Below, one piece after another: positions 1 to 8,672 of a stretch of 64,000 nucleotides of DNA; position 1 is the stretch's first letter, and every line of letters begins with the position of its first letter. Under the pieces are notes generated by a model, which saw only the letters and a list, made by a program, of their open reading frames with translations, was not told the DNA's origin and did no database searches. Location: assembly GCA_963792445.1 (NCBI GenBank), contig CAWBWO010000014.1, forward strand, positions 186,001 through 250,000, in the 5' to 3' direction. This DNA comes from Rummeliibacillus sp963792445. GTDB lineage: Bacteria > Bacillota > Bacilli > Bacillales_A > Planococcaceae. The translations under genes and the position numbers were made by a program.

Positions 1-27
1 ATTTTTGGACCCCTTTCTATTTAATCT

Positions 28-603
28 TCAGCCTTCGTTTGCAACAGAATGTATTCCTTTTATAAAAGTATCAATCAATATAGTAAGACTTTGGTCAATG
101 TCTAATGGTATTCCAAATCCACCTGATTGTTCAATTGACGTAAATCCATGAAGAATACTACGTAATCCTCTTACCGTATGAATAACCATTTCCTCTTGTA
201 AGTTATAAAATGCTAAAACTTTCACTACAAGCTCAACGATTAGTTGTTGTTGATGTTGCAATTCTTTATCTTCTCTGTCCGGAGAACGAGTTGTTGCTTC
301 GTAAAGCCCTGGATGTGTTCTAACGAATTGAACGTAGGCATGGCTGATCAATCGAATTGCCTCATCGCCTGATTTTCCTATCGCAGCTTGGGTCATGTAT
401 TCATAAAGTTTTTTTAGGCCAAAAATGGCTAGTGACTGCTTCAATTCTGCAAGACTATTGACATGATTATACAAGGATGGTGGGCGAATCTGTAGTTCTT
501 TAGCTAGTAAACTAAGGGATAATTCGTCTAGACCCTTTGTATTAACCAGTTCTGTTGCTTTTAGAAGAATTACATTAAAATCCAACTTTTTTCGAATGGC
601 CAT
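28..603 (-). CDS. TetR/AcrR-family transcriptional regulator
   Basis: A 191-residue protein with an N-terminal TetR helix-turn-helix at about residues 24-54 (the LSLLAKELQIRPPSLYNHV stretch) and a helical C-terminal ligand-binding region resembling the WHG-type TetR C-terminal domain. The ATG at 603 follows an AAGGAAGTG ribosome site. It lies 27 bp downstream of the metallo-hydrolase gene on the same strand, so the two are probably one transcript that begins before 1326. A palindrome overlapping that promoter is a natural operator, which suggests autorepression of the pair. The inducer is unknown. Confidence 0.85.
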   Translation of the reverse strand: MAIRKKLDFNVILLKATELVNTKGLDELSLSLLAKELQIRPPSLYNHVNSLAELKQSLAIFGLKKLYEYMTQAAIGKSGDEAIRLISHAYVQFVRTHPGLYEATTRSPDREDKELQHQQQLIVELVVKVLAFYNLQEEMVIHTVRGLRSILHGFTSIEQSGGFGIPLDIDQSLTILIDTFIKGIHSVANEG

Positions 604-630
604 ATTCGCTTCACTTCCTTTCCACCACGT

Positions 631-1326
631 CTAAGAAGCTTCAATAATAGCTCGTTTCATAACCTGAACAGGTTTTTCAATCATATGTCCATGACCAACT
701 GCTAACAAACTAGGGTTTAGACTTAGAAGTTTTTCCGCACTTTCAATTGCTAATTCTTTATTCCAAGTTCCGAGTCCTGGGAAAGGAAATGTTGGCTTAA
801 TAACGCCTGAAACGGCTATGCCACCTCTTACCTGAAAAGCATCACCAGCAATTAGATGACCACTTCGAGTATCGAATAACGCAATCGAACCGGGTGTGTG
901 CCCAGGAGCTGTGACAACTTCAAGCGACCCTATAAGATTTCCGTCTTTCAGCAATACATCAGGCTTTGTTAGAATTTTCTTTGGAATGCCACCGCGAATT
1001 GGTGAATTTGGTTCATTTTCCAAAAGTGTTGTATCTCCTTGTAGTAAGAGAGCATCACGCTTAGAAATACTTACGGGGACATTTGGCAGTAATGTCTTTA
1101 ACGCATCCAAGGAACCTACATGATCGGAATGAGCATGTGTCAATACAATGTTAGCAATTGGCTTTCCTATATGCGCGGCAGCATTTATTATCCCTTTTGC
1201 ACTAAAGGGAAGTGCAGTATCGATCAACGTAAGCCGATCCTTTTCTTCAATTAGGTAACAATTTACAGGGAAAAGACGAGGCATAAAAGACAGTTGGTAT
1301 ATAGAACCAATTTTTGTGATTTTCAT
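631..1326 (-). CDS. MBL-fold metallo-hydrolase
   Basis: A 231-residue metallo-beta-lactamase-fold enzyme. The metal-binding signature is complete: H64-x-H66-x-D68-H69, then H143 in GHTPGS, D162 in AGDA and H212 in GHGH, which predicts a dinuclear (zinc or similar) hydrolase. There is no signal peptide, so it should be cytoplasmic. The start ATG follows GAGAGGAG. It is the first gene of a two-gene unit with the TetR regulator, so its substrate may be related to the ligand that the regulator senses. The family is too broad to name a substrate. Confidence 0.88.
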   Translation of the reverse strand: MKITKIGSIYQLSFMPRLFPVNCYLIEEKDRLTLIDTALPFSAKGIINAAAHIGKPIANIVLTHAHSDHVGSLDALKTLLPNVPVSISKRDALLLQGDTTLLENEPNSPIRGGIPKKILTKPDVLLKDGNLIGSLEVVTAPGHTPGSIALFDTRSGHLIAGDAFQVRGGIAVSGVIKPTFPFPGLGTWNKELAIESAEKLLSLNPSLLAVGHGHMIEKPVQVMKRAIIEAS

Positions 1327-1363
1327 TTTGTACTCCTCTCCAAACTAATTGGATTCATTTATT

Positions 1364-1380
1364 AACTAATACCATTAGTT
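1364..1380 (-). promoter_or_regulatory. Palindromic operator candidate upstream of the MBL-tetR unit
   Basis: A perfect inverted repeat, AACTAAT-acc-ATTAGTT, lies 38-54 bp upstream of the hydrolase start. On the minus strand it overlaps a plausible -10 (TATTAG) paired with a TTGTAA -35 at 18-bp spacing. This is a typical size and place for a TetR-dimer operator. Assignment to the adjacent regulator is inference. Confidence 0.5.
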
Positions 1381-1683
1381 TATGCCATTTTACAAATAAT
1401 GAATACCTTAAATAGAAATAATTAACAATTAATTAACAAAGAGATTTAGATGCATCCACCTTCACAATACTCATGGAAAATAGTACTAAAGAAATAATGA
1501 TACAGGAAATATAACAAAGAATGGTCACTGATCGTATAGTAAAGTTGGACTTTAGTGTTATTTTAGTGATAGAAATTTAAATAGAATATGTGATTTATCT
1601 CAATAAATGATATTTTTTTAATAAATTTAGGGTGTGAATATACTAATTAATAATTTGTAAAAAGTCCGAAAAAACTCTTTATC

Positions 1684-1743
1684 TATTATTGGTATCTGTT
1701 ATATAATAGTTTTGTTCTAAACATTCTATATTTTCTAACAATT
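1684..1743 (+). promoter_or_regulatory. cstA promoter region with CodY-like box
   Basis: The 478-bp gap before cstA holds no gene. A consensus -10 TATAAT is at 1702-1707 with only a weak -35. Just downstream, 1729-1743 matches 12 of 15 positions of the CodY consensus AATTTTCWGAAAATT, which would fit nutrient control of a starvation permease. The rest of the gap is AT-rich with no other structure that I could identify. Confidence 0.35.
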
Positions 1744-1804
1744 AGAATTAGTGAACTTATAGTTTCATATTATTATTTTGCAAAGTTTAAAGGGAGATGA
1801 AAAG

Positions 1805-3607
1805 ATGAACGCGGTCTCAGTTGTTATTGGTTCTATTTGTATTTTAGTTATTGCATATCGCCTTTATGGATACTTCTTTACAAACAAGGTATTGAAAATT
1901 AATGATTCAAAACCAACACCTGCACATGAGTTGGAAGATGGTAAAGACTATGTTCCAACAAACAAGTGGGTAGTTTTTGGACATCATTTTGCGGCTATTG
2001 CTGCAGCAGGTCCATTAGTTGGTCCAATTCTAGCTGCACAGTTTGGTTATTTGCCAGGATTACTTTGGCTGTTAATCGGTGCTGTAATTGGTGGAGCTGT
2101 CCATGATGCTGTTGTTTTGTTTGCTTCTATGAAAAAGAAAGGAAAATCTTTATCAGAAGTAGCAAAAGATGAGCTTGGCCCTGTAGCAGGTTTTTGTACA
2201 GGTTTAGCTATGCTATTCATTATTACAATTACAATGGCCGGTTTATCAATGGTTGTATTAAATGCACTTGTGCATAATCCTTGGGGAACTTTTGCTGTAG
2301 GAATTACTATTCCAATCGCTATGCTAGTTGGGATTGCCTATAAAAAGACCGGAAACTTAAAGGCCACTTCTACATTAGGGTTTATATTATTAATGGTTGG
2401 CGTATTTATGGGGCCTTATATTAAAGAAACGGCATTAGGGGAATTATTGAATCTTGATATTAAAACTTTAGCTATTATCTTACCTGTTTATGCATTCTTT
2501 GCGGCAGCATTGCCAGTATGGTTATTATTAGCACCACGTGATTATTTAAGTAGTTTTATGAAAATCGGTGTATTTATTGCATTAATCATCGGTGTATTCT
2601 TTGTCAATCCAGTTATTCAATTCCCAGCATTTACTTCATTTATCCATGGTGGAGGCCCAGTAATCGCAGGTCCAGTATGGCCATTCGTATCGATTACCAT
2701 TGCGTGTGGTGCAATCTCTGGATTCCATGCATTTGTCGGATCAGGTACAACTCCGAAAATGCTTAACAAATGGGAAGATATTCGCGCAGTTGGTTTTGGT
2801 GCGATGCTTGTTGAATGTTTAGTAGGGATTATGGCATTGATTGCTGCAACAGCCTTAATGCCAGGTGACTATTTCGCAATCAACTCATCTCCTGAAGTAT
2901 ACAAAACATTAGGTATGCAAACTGTACATCTTCCAGAACTTTCTCAGGAGATCGGAATGAATTTAGAAGGTCGTACAGGGGGAGCCGTTACTTTAGCAGT
3001 TGGAATGAGCTATATTTTTGCGAAGATTCCATGGTTCTATAATCTAGCGGCTTATTTCTATCAATTTGTTATTATGTTCGAAGCCGTATTTATCTTAACT
3101 GCAATTGATGCAGGTACACGTGTTGCACGTTATTTAATCCAAGATTTCTTTGGAGATGTTTATAAACCACTTAAACGAGTTGATTGGCTTCCAGGGTCAA
3201 TATTTGCAAGTGCTCTCGCTTGCTTTATATGGGGTTATTTATTGTTCTCTGGTGATATTAGTTCCATCTGGGTATTGTTCGGTGTATCCAATCAGTTGAT
3301 GGCAACAATCGGTTTAGTCATTGGTACAACGGTAGTCTTGAAAATTGCAGATAAACGTTGGTACGTACTTACATGTTTAGTACCTCTCGCATACTTATAT
3401 GTGACTGTAAACTATGCAGGTTATTGGATGATCAAAAACGTCTACTGGAATTCCGCTTCAGCTGGCTTTAAACCATTAAATGGTATATTATCTGTCATTA
3501 TGCTCCTTCTAGGTCTTATTGTCGTAATATTTGCCATTAAGAAATGGGCTGAATTATGGAATAGCCCTAGATTCAGAAAAGTAAAGAATTATACAAAGGC
3601 TGCTTAA
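1805..3607 (+). CDS. cstA: Carbon starvation protein CstA, peptide/pyruvate-type permease
   Basis: A polytopic membrane protein of 600 residues, the usual length for Gram-positive CstA, with about 16 hydrophobic segments. It carries CstA landmarks: the N-terminal GHHFAAIAAAGPLVGP block, GAVIGGAVHD, and SGFHAFVGSGTTPKM in the middle. CstA proteins take up peptides or pyruvate during carbon limitation. The open frame extends to a TTG at 1778, but the AAAGGGAGATG ribosome site is correctly spaced for the ATG at 1805. It is monocistronic, followed by a strong terminator. Substrate choice between peptides and pyruvate cannot be read from the sequence. Confidence 0.95.
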   Translation: MNAVSVVIGSICILVIAYRLYGYFFTNKVLKINDSKPTPAHELEDGKDYVPTNKWVVFGHHFAAIAAAGPLVGPILAAQFGYLPGLLWLLIGAVIGGAVHDAVVLFASMKKKGKSLSEVAKDELGPVAGFCTGLAMLFIITITMAGLSMVVLNALVHNPWGTFAVGITIPIAMLVGIAYKKTGNLKATSTLGFILLMVGVFMGPYIKETALGELLNLDIKTLAIILPVYAFFAAALPVWLLLAPRDYLSSFMKIGVFIALIIGVFFVNPVIQFPAFTSFIHGGGPVIAGPVWPFVSITIACGAISGFHAFVGSGTTPKMLNKWEDIRAVGFGAMLVECLVGIMALIAATALMPGDYFAINSSPEVYKTLGMQTVHLPELSQEIGMNLEGRTGGAVTLAVGMSYIFAKIPWFYNLAAYFYQFVIMFEAVFILTAIDAGTRVARYLIQDFFGDVYKPLKRVDWLPGSIFASALACFIWGYLLFSGDISSIWVLFGVSNQLMATIGLVIGTTVVLKIADKRWYVLTCLVPLAYLYVTVNYAGYWMIKNVYWNSASAGFKPLNGILSVIMLLLGLIVVIFAIKKWAELWNSPRFRKVKNYTKAA

Positions 3608-3645
3608 TGAAAGCTTTTGGAATTGTTAATGAAAAGATAATTGGT

Positions 3646-3688
3646 AAAAAATTGCTCTTCCTTACTTTTGTAAAGAAGAGCAATTTTT
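3646..3688 (+). terminator. Intrinsic terminator after cstA
   Basis: A 14-bp stem (AAAAATTGCTCTTC pairing with GAAGAGCAATTTTT) with a 14-nt loop and a T-rich tail. It is symmetric enough to act on both strands. Confidence 0.85.
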
Positions 3689-3819
3689 CTTTTGAATTTT
3701 ACAATAGTGATCTTATTGTTGATGACGACTAAACACCAAGTATTTTCTGGACATAGCAAGTTAAAAGTCGATTAGAATCTATTTTTGAGTTCTACTTCTA
3801 AACTCTCAACCTCGAGACT

Positions 3820-4236
3820 ATGTATATAGTAAAGCATTTATTATGTAATAGAGGAGGAGTTGCGATTTTAAAAAAATCTCTAATTGGACTAATCCAAATA
3901 TTGTTGGCACTTGCTTTCTTGTATTTTGGTTATAAGAAATTGATGTCAGATCCAATGATCGTCAAGAATTTTACAGAAGTCTATGGCTATGGAAAATTAA
4001 TCATGTATGGAGTAGGGGGCATTGAAGTTACATCAGCTATTGGATTATTAATCGGCATTATAAAGAAAGGTTTTGTGCCGATTTCTAGTGGAGCGTTGGC
4101 TGTTTTAATGGTCGGTGCAACAACAACGCACTTAATGGTAGGACAAGGTGTTGAAGTTGCGTTAAAGCCCTTTATATTCTTTGTACTAAATGTAGTGATA
4201 TTTTTAGTATCAACTAGCGAAAGTGTAGAAGATTAA
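3820..4236 (+). CDS. DoxX-like small membrane protein
   Basis: A small integral membrane protein with four hydrophobic segments of the DoxX/DoxD-like type (LLALAFLYFGYKKL, then GGIEVTSAIGLLIGI, ALAVLMVGATTTHL and a C-terminal helix). The first ATG (3820) has no visible ribosome site. A strong GAGGAGG at 3851-3857 is 7 nt before an in-frame ATT codon at 3865, which would give a 123-residue product beginning (M)LKKSLIGL, like other DoxX proteins. An ATT start is rare, so the true start is uncertain. Function is unknown; some DoxX proteins take part in redox or thiol stress responses. A terminator follows at 4309. Confidence 0.75.
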   Translation: MYIVKHLLCNRGGVAILKKSLIGLIQILLALAFLYFGYKKLMSDPMIVKNFTEVYGYGKLIMYGVGGIEVTSAIGLLIGIIKKGFVPISSGALAVLMVGATTTHLMVGQGVEVALKPFIFFVLNVVIFLVSTSESVED

Positions 4237-4308
4237 CTTTGAAATTGTATAAGTAAAGAATACTTAGATTCCTTACTAAAAATAAAATGAAGTAATATAT
4301 ACTTCAAT

Positions 4309-4356
4309 AAAGGGCTATCTAGAAAAATCTTTCTAAGATGGCCTGTCTTTATTTCT
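4309..4356 (+). terminator. Terminator after the DoxX-like gene
   Basis: GGCTATCT-AGAAA pairs with TTTCT-AAGATGGCC around a short loop, followed by a T-rich stretch. Confidence 0.65.
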
Positions 4357-4451
4357 GAATGTTTTGTTATTTCCTATTTACGGAAATTCAAGCGTGATAT
4401 GATACATATATAGCAAATTTGAATTAAATATAAAAGTGAGGTAAGAATCAA

Positions 4452-4961
4452 ATGGCAAATGAACGATATCCGATTGGTGAGTACCAAAGCGAAGAAGTTA
4501 TTACAAGTGACAAAATTGCACAATGGATTGAAGATATTCGAATTTTACCAGATCAGTTAAAGAAGGCTGTTAAAGGCTTAAATGATGAGGAACTTCAAAA
4601 AACATATCGTGAGAATGGTTGGACAATTTGTCAACTCGTACATCATATTGCGGATAGTAGTATGAATAGTTATATTCGTATTAAACTTGCTCTCACAGAA
4701 GAAACCCCAACGATTAAACCTTATGATGAAGCGGAATGGGCAAAGTTGCCCGATTATCATTTACCCATTGTAGGACAACTAAAATTGATTGAGGGTCTTT
4801 TTGAAAGCTTCGTTTATTTACTAGAAAACTTGAGTGATGAACAATTAAAACGGACATTATATCATCCTGTAGGTGGCATTTCAACAATAGAAGAAAATAT
4901 TAGCTTCACCGCATGGCATGTGAAACATCATTTCGCACATATTCAAAATGCATTGAAATGA
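4452..4961 (+). CDS. yfiT: YfiT-type bacillithiol transferase (DinB fold)
   Basis: A 169-residue four-helix-bundle protein of the YfiT/BstA group. It has the RYPIGEY start motif, the metal ligand region H64-H65 (LVHHIADS), the MNSYIR-KLALTEETP-I-PYDE block typical of YfiT, and the C-terminal metal-binding W155-H156-V-K-H159-H160. These proteins bind a divalent metal and transfer bacillithiol to electrophiles. It has its own upstream region and a ribosome site GTGAGGTAAG. A DinB-superfamily gene follows 108 bp downstream, so the two may be co-expressed in thiol or antibiotic defence; that link is inference. Confidence 0.9.
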   Translation: MANERYPIGEYQSEEVITSDKIAQWIEDIRILPDQLKKAVKGLNDEELQKTYRENGWTICQLVHHIADSSMNSYIRIKLALTEETPTIKPYDEAEWAKLPDYHLPIVGQLKLIEGLFESFVYLLENLSDEQLKRTLYHPVGGISTIEENISFTAWHVKHHFAHIQNALK

Positions 4962-5069
4962 TTGTTTGAAAGGTTTGGTTAAGAAGGTATAAAATCCCGA
5001 AAAATTGCATGTATTTGAGCATTCCGATATGATGAAACTGATAATTATTCATTTTATGGAGGGATCGAT

Positions 5070-5543
5070 ATGTATCGTAAAGTAGAAGATTTTCTGGAAG
5101 ATTGGACAGTTTCTTCAACAGGAACGTTAAACGTTTTAAAGGCCATTACAAATGATAAATTTGACCAAGCAATTGTAGAAGGGCATAATACGTTAGGTTG
5201 GTTAGCATGGCATTTAGTTAGTGTTGGTGCAGCATTTGGTCATTTGGCAGAACTTCAAGTGCCTGGACCAGGAAAAAATCAAGAAATGCCAACAGATATA
5301 GCTGAAATCATCGATGCTTACGAACAACTTGCAGAAGGTTTTAAAAAAGAAGCAGCCAAATTAACTGATGCAAGCCTAGAAGAAGAAGTTAACGGCTTTG
5401 GTGGCCCAACTTTACGTGGCAAGCTATTACGTTCATTAATCGACCATCAAACACATCATCGTGGACAAATGACGGTCTTACTTCGTCAAGCTGGATTACC
5501 AGTACCAGGCGTATTAGGGCCAACAAAAGAAATGCAACGATAA
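5070..5543 (+). CDS. DinB-family putative metal-dependent thiol transferase
   Basis: A 157-residue DinB/YfiT superfamily protein. Likely metal ligands are H48 (LGWLAWHL) and H126/H130 in DHQTHHRGQ near the C-terminus, the pattern seen in DinB proteins. The ATG follows GGAGGG at good spacing. DinB-fold proteins commonly act as thiol-dependent S-transferases or isomerases; this one has no assigned substrate. It is the second DinB-fold gene in a row. Confidence 0.85.
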   Translation: MYRKVEDFLEDWTVSSTGTLNVLKAITNDKFDQAIVEGHNTLGWLAWHLVSVGAAFGHLAELQVPGPGKNQEMPTDIAEIIDAYEQLAEGFKKEAAKLTDASLEEEVNGFGGPTLRGKLLRSLIDHQTHHRGQMTVLLRQAGLPVPGVLGPTKEMQR

Positions 5544-5608
5544 TAACTAAAAGCTTCGGCGGCTCGTCTAGTTGGATAACAACTACAGAATACATTTATT
5601 ACAAATAC

Positions 5609-5650
5609 AAACAAAAGAAGGCGATCCATTATGGATGCCTTCTTTTGTTT
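5609..5650. terminator. Bidirectional terminator between convergent genes
   Basis: A stem of AAACAAAAGAAGGC pairing with GCCTTCTTTTGTTT around a 14-nt loop, with A-rich and T-rich flanks. It serves the DinB gene on plus and overlaps the 3' end of the VOC gene on minus. Confidence 0.8.
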
Positions 5651-6038
5651 AGACTAAAGGATTATAAGTGAATTGCCATGATACGCCAAAACGGTCTTGA
5701 ACCCATGTGAATAGCTCAGAAAAGCCATAGTTATTTAATTCCATTAAGGCTATACCGCCGTCAGAAACTACTTCTTTTGCATAGCGTTCAATTTCTTCCT
5801 TTGTATCACATTCGATAAAGAGCGAAATGGAAGGTGTAAAACTGAAATTGTGTTTAATCGGACTATCATTCACTAATATTTGATAACCCTTGAAGTCAAG
5901 TACTGCCATTGCTACTTGTGTTGAATCTGGCATATATGAAACGTTTACCACATGAAGGTCCGAAAACCATTGTTGATATTGCTCGATTGCTTCTTTTGCT
6001 TGTCCTTGGAACATTAAAAATGCTTTAGCATCTTTCAT
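5649..6038 (-). CDS. VOC/PhnB-like protein
   Basis: A 129-residue protein of the PhnB-like (3-demethylubiquinone-9 3-methyltransferase-like) branch of the vicinal oxygen chelate fold. Diagnostic features are the N-terminal FLMFQGQAKEAIEQYQ segment, the central DFKGYQILVNDSP and the C-terminal WVQDRFGVSWQ. Enzyme activity is not established for this family branch. It lies 20 bp downstream of the broken YdeI-like gene, probably in the same transcript. Confidence 0.8.
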   Translation of the reverse strand: MKDAKAFLMFQGQAKEAIEQYQQWFSDLHVVNVSYMPDSTQVAMAVLDFKGYQILVNDSPIKHNFSFTPSISLFIECDTKEEIERYAKEVVSDGGIALMELNNYGFSELFTWVQDRFGVSWQFTYNPLV

Positions 6039-6058
6039 CTGGTCATTCTCCTTTATGA

Positions 6059-6710
6059 TTATGAATTTTTCTGTGCTTGGCGGTAAAGGTCCTTTGTTTT
6101 AAAGCCTTGTTCTAAAATATTCTTCATTTCCTCTAAACGATTTTTCTGTGTTTCTTCTTTCTTCGCACTGAATACATATCGAGCCCAATCTTTTTGATAG
6201 CCAGGCGTTAGAGATTCATAAAATGAAAGTAGTTTTTGATCTTGTGATAAAAATTCTTTCACCTGTGGAATCATTTGAATATAATCATCGACACATTGAC
6301 TTTTGGTTGTTTTCTTCTTCCCTTTTTGTTTGCCATCCACTTTGATTGATAGAATGGAGAATGTGTCATCTAGTGAAGAGAGTGTGGAAAATTTATAGTC
6401 GCTATCTGCAATATATTTTTGTTCATCTACTGCGATTGCAGGGAAAATCTCATCTCGATGAATGTAAGTTTCGTACATTTTGTTCCCCTTTCTTAGGATA
6501 TACTAGAAAAAGGTATCCTTGTTCGGTAATCAGCTGATTGGCAATACAATGTTTTAAATATGAAGTGAGTTCTTCTATTGTAAATACAAATGCGATTACT
6601 CGATCATAGGGTTTAGCTGTAGAAGTTTCGATATCTTCCAATGAGAAAGTATCGGGTGCGTTATGAATATGAATGTTTGAATCTGCAGTTAGTTTGAATT
6701 TTGAGTTCAT
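6059..6710 (-). pseudogene. YdeI/OmpD-associated family gene split by a frameshift
   Basis: Two overlapping frames together make one protein of about 216 residues. The first part starts at ATG 6710 behind GAGGAG and runs to LFLVYPKKG, then leaves frame. The second part, starting at ATG 6478, continues with MYETYIHRDEIFPA and ends with the YdeI/OmdA C-terminal block (SLTPGYQKDWARYVFSAKKEET). The break is at a run of four T on plus (6478-6481), where one extra base explains the shift. The second frame has its own ATG behind an AAAGGGG ribosome-like site, so two coupled polypeptides are possible. Otherwise it is an indel or an assembly error. Confidence 0.7.
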
Positions 6711-6829
6711 CCTACTCCTCCCTTTTATCATTAATTATGCCATAAACGTATAGTTTTCCCACAATGCTGTGTTTATAAAAAATAGAAGAGGGAATTGTAA
6801 AAAATAACAGACGAAAAGAGGTGCGTATA

Positions 6830-7695
6830 ATGAAATATCCAGCGAAAGTCGTGAGTTGTTTTTTGGTAGTAAATTTATTGGGTGCATGTTCAGCAAATAC
6901 GGATAAGAGTAATACAGAAGGAAAAACGGAAAAAACAACAGAAGTGGAGAAAAGTGATAATAGTAAACCAACAAACTCAACAGGTAGTGTTAATGCTACT
7001 GGATCATCCAATCCTATTGCAGAAACAGAAAACCCTGAAGATGTTCAATCAGCAACAGGAAGATGAAAAGATGAATGAAAATATCAAATCTTCTATAAGA
7101 AAACAATTAAAAACGGATTTACCAGTGCTTGTTCCGAATCAGCTTCCTTTAGAAAAGTGGAAAATATTTAACAGCAAAGACAGTAGCAAGTAATAATCAA
7201 TACACAATCATCTATTATCAAACAGATAAGGAAATACCAGTTAATGATAAAACGTTGGATCAAGTATCGAAAGATTCGATGATTGCTAAGTATTATGTGA
7301 AAAAATACAACAGTGAAAAAGAAGCAAATGATGTCATTGGTTTTGAAGACTTTAGCAAAGCAGGGGGCCAAAAGGTGAATCTAGGCCATAACATCGGAGG
7401 CTACCAAGATGCAGCTGCAGGATCATTATTTACAGGATGGAATGAAGGAAGATGGGCGCTTGCCACACAAACTAGAACAACCAGTCCGGAAAATGGTCTG
7501 GATCTTGCAAAACAAGCAGTAGAATTTTTAGAAAAAAATACATTACCAATACCAAAGCCGAATGGTTCCATTCATTTAAGTGCCATGTCACCAACTGGGA
7601 ATGTGATAAAATGGCAAGATAATACAATTGTCTACTCGCTTGAAAATGTAAAGGATCCTATGGAATCTTTGAAAATTGCAACATCAGTAAAATAG
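6830..7695 (+). pseudogene. Lipoprotein gene broken by two frameshifts
   Basis: The start ATG (6830, behind AAGAGGTG) gives a lipoprotein signal peptide with lipobox LLGAC, then a Ser/Thr/Asn/Glu-rich linker. The frame closes at 7066. A second frame carries KSSIRKQLKTDLPVLVPNQLPLEK to about 7155, and a third carries GKYLTAKTVASNNQYTIIYY and then on to the stop at 7695 (GYQDAAAGSLFTGWNEGRW, LPIPKPNGSIHLSA). Read together they form one continuous secreted lipoprotein of about 285 residues, so two +1 shifts (near 7040-7066 and near 7155) have broken it. The domain is a conserved Bacillaceae type without a function that I can name. Confidence 0.72.
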
Positions 7696-7713
7696 GGTAT
7701 TCAAGATTGAGAG

Positions 7714-7752
7714 GTAAAATGAGGTTTCCGAAAAAGGGACCTCATTTTTATT
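7714..7752 (+). terminator. Terminator after the broken lipoprotein gene
   Basis: AAAATGAGGT pairs with ACCTCATTTTT around a 13-nt loop, with a T-rich tail. Confidence 0.75.
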
Positions 7753-7845
7753 TTACTCGAGAAAATTTGAATCCGATTAGGATACTATCCTATGTTATTT
7801 CCCCTCAATTTCTGTTATAACTAAATAGTATTGGAGGGAAATATT

Positions 7846-8553
7846 TTGAGCAAATATCAAACACTATTATTTGATGTAGATGATACATTATTAGATTTTT
7901 CAGCTGCAGAGAATGAAGCTTTACATCGTCTATTTGCTGAAAATGGCCTAGACTTAACAGACGAAGTTGAAAACTGTTATAAAGAGATTAACCATGGTTT
8001 ATGGGCTGCGTTTGAACGAGGAGAAATTTCTCGTGAAGAAATTGTCGATACACGTTTTGGTCTTCTTTTTAAAGAGTATGGCAATGAAGTCGATGGCAAA
8101 AAATTGGGTGAGCGTTATCAACAGTTACTAGCAGAAAATCATGATTTTATCGATGGTGCTTCTGAGTTAATTGAAAACGTATCAACACAATACAATCTAT
8201 ACATTGTGACAAACGGCGTATCAAAAACACAATATAAACGTTTAACAGAATCTGGGCTTTATCCTTATTTTAAAGATATTTTCGTGTCAGAGGATACAGG
8301 CTATCAAAAGCCGATGAAGGAATACTTCGATTATGTATTTGCTCGAATTCCAGCATTTGACCATGATACTACCTTAATCATTGGGGACTCTCTCTCATCT
8401 GATATGCAAGGTGGCTTGCTTGCAGGGATTGATACGTGCTGGTTTAATCCGTATCATAAGGCAAACAATACAACGATTCAACCTAAGTACGAGATTGAAG
8501 GGTTAGGAGATTTACACACAATTCTTAAAGAACAACCTATCCTTGTAAAATAA
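7846..8553 (+). CDS. yfnB: YfnB/YjjG-type pyrimidine nucleotidase (HAD family)
   Basis: A 235-residue HAD-superfamily hydrolase, the same length as B. subtilis YfnB. Motif I is DVDDT at residues 10-14 with nucleophile D10, motif II is the Thr/Ser in IVTNG, motif III the Lys in YQKP, and motif IV is GDSLSSD. The family dephosphorylates non-canonical nucleoside monophosphates in the cytoplasm (house-cleaning). A TTG start at 7846 is chosen because GGAGGG lies 9 nt upstream; the earlier in-frame TTG at 7831 overlaps that site. A strong terminator follows directly. Confidence 0.88.
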   Translation: MSKYQTLLFDVDDTLLDFSAAENEALHRLFAENGLDLTDEVENCYKEINHGLWAAFERGEISREEIVDTRFGLLFKEYGNEVDGKKLGERYQQLLAENHDFIDGASELIENVSTQYNLYIVTNGVSKTQYKRLTESGLYPYFKDIFVSEDTGYQKPMKEYFDYVFARIPAFDHDTTLIIGDSLSSDMQGGLLAGIDTCWFNPYHKANNTTIQPKYEIEGLGDLHTILKEQPILVK

Positions 8554-8605
8554 AACAGCATGATCTTTGTAGAAATTAAGCAAAGATCATGCTGTTTTAT
8601 TTTTG
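8552..8605 (+). terminator. Terminator after yfnB
   Basis: An 18-bp perfect stem beginning AAAACAGCATGATC and closing GATCATGCTGTTTT, followed by ATTTTTG. It starts within the yfnB stop codon. Confidence 0.9.
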
Positions 8606-8672
8606 ACTTTGACAATTAATATATAGTGCATTAATATGAATTATTGTGATTTTTTAAAGGAAGGTTTTCTTT

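Noticed and set aside
896..1123. 75-residue plus-strand frame
   Set aside because: Antisense to the MBL hydrolase, with no ribosome site and no family resemblance.
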